Assembly (NCBI GenBank): GCA_008729055.1
Contig: SDUX01000006.1
Span: 2,055,501 to 2,119,500 of the forward strand
DNA from: Pyropia haitanensis
Taxonomy: Eukaryota; Rhodophyta; Bangiophyceae; Bangiales; Bangiaceae
Length of the DNA: 64,000 nucleotides
Direction of reading: 5' to 3'
Part shown: one piece after another, positions 57,706 through 64,000 of the stretch
Numbering within the stretch: position 1 is the stretch's first letter
Layout of the letters: each line of letters begins with the position of its first letter
Program-made: the position numbers and the translations under genes
The notes under the pieces: generated by a model
Told to the model about the DNA's origin: nothing
Seen by the model: the letters and a program-made list of their open reading frames with translations, nothing else
The model's database searches: none

Positions 57706-58704
57706 ATGCAACCCCCCCCCCGACGACGGCCACCCCCCCCTGGGAGTCGGCCAAGGAGAACGTGCAGCCGCTCCGCCGTGGCCGCGACGCGGCCGCCCTC
57801 GACGCGGCGCTCGGCGGCGGCAAGGCCGGCGGCAAGGCCGGCGGCACCCCCACGGCCGCCGCCGCCACCGCCGTGGCGGCTAGCCCCACCCCTGGTGGCA
57901 ACGCCGCCGCCGAGCGTGCCGCGCACGAGGCGGCGGTGACGGCCGCCGCGGCGGCGGCCGACGCGGCGCGTGCGCGCGGGGACCCCCCCGCCGCCATCAC
58001 CGCCGCGGACGACGCGGAGCTCGGCGCCTACACCGCCTACGTTGCGTGGACGACCGCGGCGTACCCCGCGGGCGCGTCCGCGGCGGCCGCGGTCGTCCCC
58101 CTCCTCAGCCGTGCCACCAGCCGGTGGGCGCCCACGCCCGGTCACCCCCCCCGCTCCGCGGCGGTCCTCGACGACCGCCGCTACCTGCGGCTGTGGGTGG
58201 CCCTCGCGGACGCCCGCGCCGACGCGGCCGACGTGTTTGCCTACCTCCACACCGCCCGCATCGGCCGCCGCCACGCGCTGCTGTACGAGGCGCACGCGGT
58301 GGCCCTCGAGTGGGGCGGCCGCTACGCGCCCGCCGACCGCGTGTACCGGGCGGGGCTGGCGGCGGGGGCGGCACCGGCCGGCCGGCTCCGCGCCCGCCAC
58401 GCCGCGTTCCTCGCCCGCCTCGCCGACCGGGTGCGGCGGCAGGCGGCGCGCGACGCGGTACGGGCGGGAGGGGGGGGGGCGGCCGCCGCCGCGGACGGCC
58501 GCCCCGCGGCAGTGTCATCTGCAGCGGCGGCGGCGGGGGTGGCGGCCGCGACGCCGGCCGCGGCGGCGGCCGCCGCGGCGGCCACCACCGTCGGCGCACC
58601 GCCGCCGGCGGCGGCGGCTGCCGCGGCCGCCCGCACCCGCCGCACCCTCGGCGGCCTCACCGCCGCACAGGCGGCGGGCGCCCACCGCCCGACGGTCGTT
58701 GTGG

Positions 58705-58736
<32 letters not shown>

Positions 58737-59854
58737 TCACGGACGGCACGGGGGGGACGGGCGCAGCGGGGGGGGGGTGGGGGGGGGGGGGCGCCGTCGC
58801 GCCCGCCGGGTTTACCATCTTTACCGACGGGGGCGCCGGTGGGGGTGGGGGTGGGCGTGGGCGTGGGGGTGTTGGGGGGGGGAGGCGCCACGGGGCGCCG
58901 CCGCCGCCGACGCGGCGCGCAAGCGCAAGGCCCCTCCCGGTGGCGGCGGCGGCGGCCGCCGCGGCGGCGGCGGTGGCGGCAGCAGCGGTGGCAGCAGCGG
59001 CGGCGGCGGCGGTGGCGGCGGCGGTGGCGGCGGCGGCGGCGGCGGCGGCGCGGCGCGGTTTCCGTTTCCGTTCCTCGCGCCGGCCGGGGCGGCGGCCAAG
59101 GAGAACCTGGGCGGCGTGCCCGAGCGCTGGCGCGGGGCGACGCTCGAGACCGGCGCGGCCGCCACGGCGGGCGGGCGGCTGGCCGTGGGGGGGGGGGGGG
59201 GGGGGGGGGTGCCGGCGTGCCGTTTACCGTGTACGTGGACCCAGAGGGGGGGGGGGGGGGGGGGGACGATGGGCGTGGCGGTGCCCCACCGCCGGCACCG
59301 CCCCCCCCGCCGCCGCCGCCGTCGCCGCCGCCACCACCACCCGCCACGCCGGCCGCGGCCGGCCTGACCGCCGCCCCCATAGCACCCCCCCCCCCCCGAC
59401 CACCACCACCACCACCCCGGCGGTGGCGGCGCCGCCGCCGCCCCCCCCCCCGGCGACGGCGACACCAACCTCTACGGGCACCCCCCCCCCCCCCCCCCCC
59501 GGCAGACACGGCCAGTGGCGGCGAGCGGGCGGCCTCGCCGGGCCCCCCCCGCCCATCCTCCCCGACGCTCCACACCCGCCTCGCCGAGGCGGACGTGGAG
59601 GCCTGGTTCAACGGCACCCTCGGCTTTGGGGAGGACGCCGTCGCCGCGCTCCGCCCGGGGGGGGGGGGGGGGGTTGGCCGCGTCGCCCGGCCGACGCGGC
59701 GCGGCCGCCCATCCGCTGCCGCCGCCGCCGCCGCCGTTTGCGGTTTTTGTGGACGACGCGGGGGGGGGGGGGGGGGGGGTGCCGCCACGGCCGTAGTTGC
59801 CGGCACGGTCGACCCGCCGTCCACGGCGGCGGCGGGCGCGGCCGCCCATCCGGT

Positions 59855-59889
<35 letters not shown>

Positions 59890-60416
59890 TGCCGTTTGCG
59901 GTTTTTGTGGACGACGCTGGGGGGGGGGGGGGCGGGGGTGCCGACACGACCGTCGCCGCCGGCAGTGTCGACCCGCCGTCCGCGGCGGCGGCGGGCGCGG
60001 CCGCCACGCCGGCGCCCGCGGCCGCCGCCGGCGCGCCGTTTGCCATCTTTGTGGATGCAGACGCCGCGGCGGCGGCCGCCGCGGCTGCACCGGCCGCTAC
60101 CACTGCCACCGCCCCGCCGGTTGCCATCTTTGTGGATGCAGACGCCGCGGCGGCGGCCGCCCCGGCTGCACCGGCCGCTGCCGCTGCCACCGCCTCGCCG
60201 TTTGCCATCTTTGTGGATGCGGACGCCGCGGCGACCGCCGCGGCTGCACCGCCCGCTGCCGTTGCTGCCGCCGCACCGTTTGCCATCTTTGTGGATGCGG
60301 ACGAGGCGGCGACCGCCGCGGCTGCACCGCCCGCTGCCGTTGCTGCCGCGACGCCGGCTGACATTGGCGGGGATGGTGGGGGGGGGAGGGAGGGGGGGGG
60401 GCGCCGCCGCCCGTGA
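57706..60416 (+). CDS. Mad3/BubR1-like spindle-checkpoint protein with ABBA-KEN2-ABBA cassette and extra ABBA-like motifs
   Basis: About 900 codons. The start ATG at 57706 (MQPP) joins the domain frame across the C run 57712-57721. Residues about 10-240 are the Mad3/BUB1 homology region: KEN box 1 in PWESAKENVQPLRRGRD, then AYVAWTTAAYP, LWVALADARADAADVFAYLH, ALEWGGRYAPADRVYRAG and RLRARHAAFLARLADRV, as in BubR1 TPR helices. Downstream, FTIFTD (58811-58828), KEN box 2 in AAKENLGGVPERW (about 59098) and FTVYVD (59223-59240) form the ABBA-KEN2-ABBA order known from checkpoint MCC proteins. Six more F/V-A-V/I-F-V-D motifs follow at 59737, 59895, 60039, 60120, 60201 and 60279. No kinase domain is visible, so it is Mad3-type. 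It should block APC/C-Cdc20 in mitosis. Frames change at the G runs 58768-58791, 58874-58882, 59187-59209, 59657-59673 and 59760-59779. The C-terminal end is uncertain. Confidence 0.85.
59737..60330 (+). repeat. Tandem protein-level repeats each holding an ABBA-like hexapeptide
   Basis: Two units of about 158 bp (FAVFVDDAGGGG followed by a VDPPS-AAAAGAA stretch) are followed by four units of 78-81 bp (FAIFVDADA or VAIFVDADA followed by Ala/Pro). Copies are similar but not identical in DNA. One copy (60120) has Val in place of the first Phe. Confidence 0.85.
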
Positions 60417-61668
60417 CGTGCGTGGCGTGGCGGTGTTGGGGGGTGGGCGGCCGCCACGGGTGGGGGTGGTGGGGGTGGGGGGGGGGGGAGGGGCGCGCCG
60501 CCTGTCCCGTTTGTGCCATCCGTGTCGATGGCGACGCGTGGGGCGTGCCGGCAGCGCCGGCGTGGACGGGGGGTGGCGTGGCGGCCCGCGGGAGGTGCAC
60601 CGGCGAGAGACGCCCGGCGGTGGGGGAGGGCGGCCTGCCCGCGGGAGGTGCACCGGGGGGAGACGCCCGGGGGTGGGGGAGGGGGGGGGGGGGGGGGGTG
60701 TGCCGCCGGTGTGGGTGACCGCACCCGTGGCGGCGGCGCGGCAGCGGCGTCGCGGCGGCGGCGGCCGGCCCGCCCCGCGCCGCCCTGTCCGTGGAGCGAC
60801 GACACGGCGCACCTGCGTGGACGGTACCGCGCCGAGAAATAGGTCACCATAGCGCACCCGCGGACCCGTCACCAAACCAAACCCGCCGCTGGGTACGGCG
60901 AGCAACGCGCGGCGGCCAGGCGGACGGGACCGCGCACCAACCGCCACGGGCGTCCGCAACGGCCACCCACACGAGCCACGCCACCCACGCACCGGCACGA
61001 CGCCACCCCCCCCACGCGGGGCCCCTCCCCCCCCCCCCCCCCCCCCCACCCGCCCCTCCCCAACCGCCCACCCCCCCCCACCACACCCGTCCCCCCCCCC
61101 CCCCCCCCCACCCACCACCGCCACCGCCCCCCCCCGCCTTTGACCCGCCACGCCCACCCGCAGCGGGCGGCGGCCCCGCCGCCGCCGCCGCCGCCGCCGC
61201 CACCGCGCAGCCCACCGCGGCAGACGCCCGCCGCGGTGGCCGCCGAGGGCGGTCGAGGAGGAGGGGGGGGGAGGTCCCGCGGGGGGGGGGGGGGGGGGAA
61301 CCACCGCCGCGGTAGCCCGCCGCCGCGCGAGACCGCCACCGGATCGCGGGAGGGGGGAGGAGGAGGAGGAGGCGGGGGGGTTGCCGCCGCTGTCGCCGCT
61401 GTCGCCCGTCGTTGCTGCTGCTGCTGCCGCTGCTGCCGCTGCTGCTGCTGCTGTCCGCGTTGTTGCAGCCGTGGCGGCCGTGACGGGGGGGGGGGGGGGG
61501 GGGGGGGGGACCGCAGCTGTCGCCGACGCTGCCGCCGCCGCCGGTGACGTTGCGACCGTGGCGGCGGGCGGTGGGGGTGGGGGTGGGGGTGCCGCCGGCG
61601 GGGTTGGCGGCGGCGGCGGTGGGGGTGGTGGCGGCGGCCGCGGCGGTGGCGCGGCCATGTCAAGACGA

Positions 61669-61699
<31 letters not shown>
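60417..61699. other. GC-rich spacer, no supported gene
   Basis: Mostly G and C runs with open low-complexity frames. It may contain the 3' ends of both flanking genes. A short CTG/GCTGCC-type repeat at 61400-61460 encodes Ala/Cys/Arg runs. Confidence 0.4.
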
Positions 61700-61701
<2 letters not shown>

Positions 61702-62076
61702 CCCTCCGTGCGCGGGCGGTGCCCAGCCGCCGCCGCGGCCGCCGCCACCGCCGCGTCGGTCGTCCAGCCGCTCCGCGTCGGACGTGGTGGACCAGCCGCC
61801 GCCACCCCCCCGCCCATCCCCGCCGTCACCGCCGCTGCTGCCACTACCGCCATCCCGTGCGTCACGCCCGCGGCGGCCCCCCCCCCCCCCGCCCCCCCCC
61901 CCCCCCCGCCAACCACCCCCCGCAGCCAGAGGAGGCCCACAACCGCCGTGGGCATCACCACCGCGTACGCGGTGGCCACCAGCGCCAGCACCGTCCCATC
62001 GTCCACGTCCACCCGCCCGTCGGTGCGGCGCCACTCACCCCGCCGGCCGCGCCGGCCGCGCCGGCCGCGCCGGCCA

Positions 62077-62115
<39 letters not shown>

Positions 62116-62306
62116 TGCCGCTGTCGCCGCCGCCGCTGTCGCTGCCGCCGCCGCTGCCGCGGCGGCTGGGGGTCTGCACGCACGGCCACCCCCCCCCCCG
62201 CCCCTCCGCCCCCCCGGCCTCCCCCGCTTCCGCCGCGCCGACGCCACACCCGCCCACCGTCGGGCACGTCCACACCGCCACGCCGGCGGCGGCCTTGGCC
62301 ACCGCC

Positions 62307-62344
<38 letters not shown>

Positions 62345-62844
62345 ACCGTCGGCGGCGGCCGCCGGTGGCCGCCCGCCGCTGCGCGCGCGGCGCACGCCGG
62401 CCGCCACGAGGTGGCCGCCGCCCCGCCACGGGGGGGGGGGAAGGCACGCCAGGGTGAGGACGGCGGAGATGGTGAGGGTGATGGCCACGCCGCGGAGGGT
62501 GACGGCGACGCGGTGGGGCGGGCGGCGTCGGGGAGGGGGGCGGGGGGGGGGGGGGTTGCTGCCGCCGCTACTGCCGCCGGTGCGGGCGTCGCGGCCGGTG
62601 CCGCGGCGGGTGGTGCCGCGGCGGTGATGGCGGGTGCCGCCGCCGCCGCCGCCGCTGCCGCCGGCGGTGCCGTGACGGCCGCCGCGCCGTGGTGGGCGTC
62701 GCGGCCGGGGGACGACGACCGCCCGCTGCGGCCGTCGCTGTCGCCGCGGTCGCCGCTGCCGCCGTCGTCGTGGCGGCCACGACGGCGGGCGGGCGGGCCG
62801 CCCCGGTCGGCCGGCGGAGGCGGCGGGGGGAGGCGGGGGTCCAT
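61700..62844 (-). CDS. Tentative two-transmembrane protein
   Basis: A candidate minus-strand gene. An ATG at 62844 begins MDPRLPPPP and a hydrophilic, Arg/Asp/Gly-rich N terminus (GRHDDGGSGDRGDSDG). After the G runs at 62535-62555 another frame continues HRVAVTLRGVAITLTISAVL, a convincing membrane helix, then a segment with spaced Cys (VWTCPTVGGCGV, WPCVQTP). A third frame has DDGTVLALVATAYAVVMPTA and VVGLLWLRGV, a second helix. The non-repetitive hydrophobic stretches contrast with the surrounding low complexity and point to real coding sequence, but frame joins, 3' end and family are unknown. Confidence 0.35.
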
Positions 62845-64000
62845 CGCCGGCGCGGGCGGCACGGCCGCCGCGGTCGGCGGCCAATCGGGAGGGGTGGTCG
62901 GGGTGGATGCGGGGGGAGGAGGAGGGGCGCGAGGCGGGGGCGCGGACAGGGCGGTGGCGGGGGATGAAATAGGGGCGGTGGGGGGGGGGAGAGTGAGGGG
63001 GTGGGGGGGTACGCAGGGGGCGCGGTAGGGACAATGGGGGGGCACGCGGCCGGCACGCGTTGGGGGACGCCACGGCGTTGGCCGCCGCCAAGGGTCGGCG
63101 GTCGGGCTCCCCCCTCCCGTGGGCGTCCACACGTGCATGCACGGTGGCGTCTCCGAGGCGGCGCGGCCTCTCGGCCGCCAGTCTTGTCGTCCCTGTTGCG
63201 GCGCTGCCGGTTGCCCCCCGGGGGGTGCCGACCGACACCCGCTACTCTACCATGACCGTATGTGTGTGCTCCCAGTCGGCCGACCGCCCGCGCATCACGT
63301 TGCAAAGGGCAGCCGTCGGGTAGGACCGGCCGCTCCCCCTATGCCATCACCAGAGACCCCGCGCTGACCCCGTACGTGGGACCCCGGCCCAGACCACCGC
63401 CGCCCCGCTCGGACCAACCGCCGGTGGCGGCACCCCTCCTACCCTGCGGGTGTCCGACCCCGTCCCGCCGCCGCCGTTGGCACGTGCCACCGCGGCCAGC
63501 TGCGCCCCTGCCCAGCCACGGCTGCCAAACCCCCCCCCCCCCCCCCCCCCCCTCCCCCCCCGGCAACTCTGGTGTGGCGTGGCGCCCCCTGCGGAACGCG
63601 CCGCGCGCGTCACCCCCACCCACCGGGCGGTCCTGGATCGCCCACGGAACGGGCGGGGCGGCAAAGGGGGGCGGGAGACCCCCGCCCGCGCCGGCGGCGC
63701 GCCGCCACCGCGGCGGCCGCCGCGGGCGTACCGGCGGCGGCGGCGGCGGCCGCCGCGGTGACGGCCGCCGTTGGCGGCTCGCGGCGACGCTGCCGCGGCG
63801 TAGCCGGCCGCCCGCGGCGGCGCGCACCCCACCCGCACGCCGCCACCGCGGCGGCGTGCCGCCGCCACAGCGGCGGCGTGCCGCCGCCGCCGCGTCGACC
63901 GGCCGGCGGCGGCGGCGGCTCGGGCCGCCGCGCCGTCGCGGCCGCACGGCACGGCGGCTCGACCGGCTGCGCGGTCGTTGGTCACGCCGAGGGGCGAGCG
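62845..64000. other. Right-end GC-rich region, no supported gene
   Basis: Upstream region of the tentative two-TM gene followed by Arg/Ala/Pro low-complexity frames. A C run of about 20 lies near 63533-63552. Nothing recognisable. Confidence 0.4.

Noticed and set aside
1..64000. CRISPR arrays, bacterial operons, rRNA genes
   Set aside because: No spaced direct-repeat array, no ribosome-binding sites and no rRNA signature; the genes are eukaryotic.

Overview
This is eukaryotic nuclear DNA from a GC-rich genome. Long, alanine-, glycine- and proline-loaded reading frames have almost only G or C at third codon positions. Three genes have classical GT-AG introns of about 350-430 bp, and the recognisable proteins are eukaryotic (EBP2, Mad3/BubR1, TKL and PH-domain kinases, GDA1/CD39 NTPase, NT-C2, THAP). 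Genes are separated by AT-richer islands that hold transposon-like inverted repeats. The style fits a protist or alga, for example a bangiophyte red alga such as Porphyra/Pyropia, but that is a guess from composition, not something the sequence proves.

Layout. 1-4123: no supported gene. 4124-7236 (+): two-exon gene for an N-myristoylation-motif protein with a macro-like region, a TIR domain and a TKL kinase. 9659-11272 (+): NT-C2 plus coiled-coil protein. 11975-13339 (-): secreted repeat protein with eight one-Cys 'CEL' modules. 15715-16936 (-): EBP2 ribosome-biogenesis factor. 17313-17870: MITE-like inverted-repeat element. 18147-23660: a 5.5-kb block bounded by inverted GTATAC-rich repeats and containing a head-to-head pair of decayed coding-like copies. 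24488-26697 (+): PLP-dependent fold-type I enzyme. 29483-33375 (-): large polytopic membrane protein. 34010-34997: second TIR element. 36327-38189 (+): PP2C-like, probably degenerate phosphatase. 39512-41127 (-): THAP zinc-finger protein. 42664-44939 (+): neutral-ceramidase-like hydrolase. 45546-48727 (-): PH-domain kinase with one intron. 54510-56709 (+): three-exon apyrase. 57706-60416 (+): Mad3/BubR1-like checkpoint protein with an ABBA-KEN-ABBA cassette followed by extra ABBA-like motifs. 61700-62844 (-): tentative two-TM protein.

The genes do not form an operon or one pathway. They include signalling (two kinases, the PP2C-like protein, apyrase), nuclear functions (EBP2, THAP, Mad3/BubR1) and membrane or extracellular proteins. 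Many reading frames break exactly at long G or C runs, which suggests homopolymer length errors, so coordinates and lengths of those genes are approximate. The two most interesting items are the macro-like/TIR/kinase protein and the repeat-expanded Mad3/BubR1-like protein.
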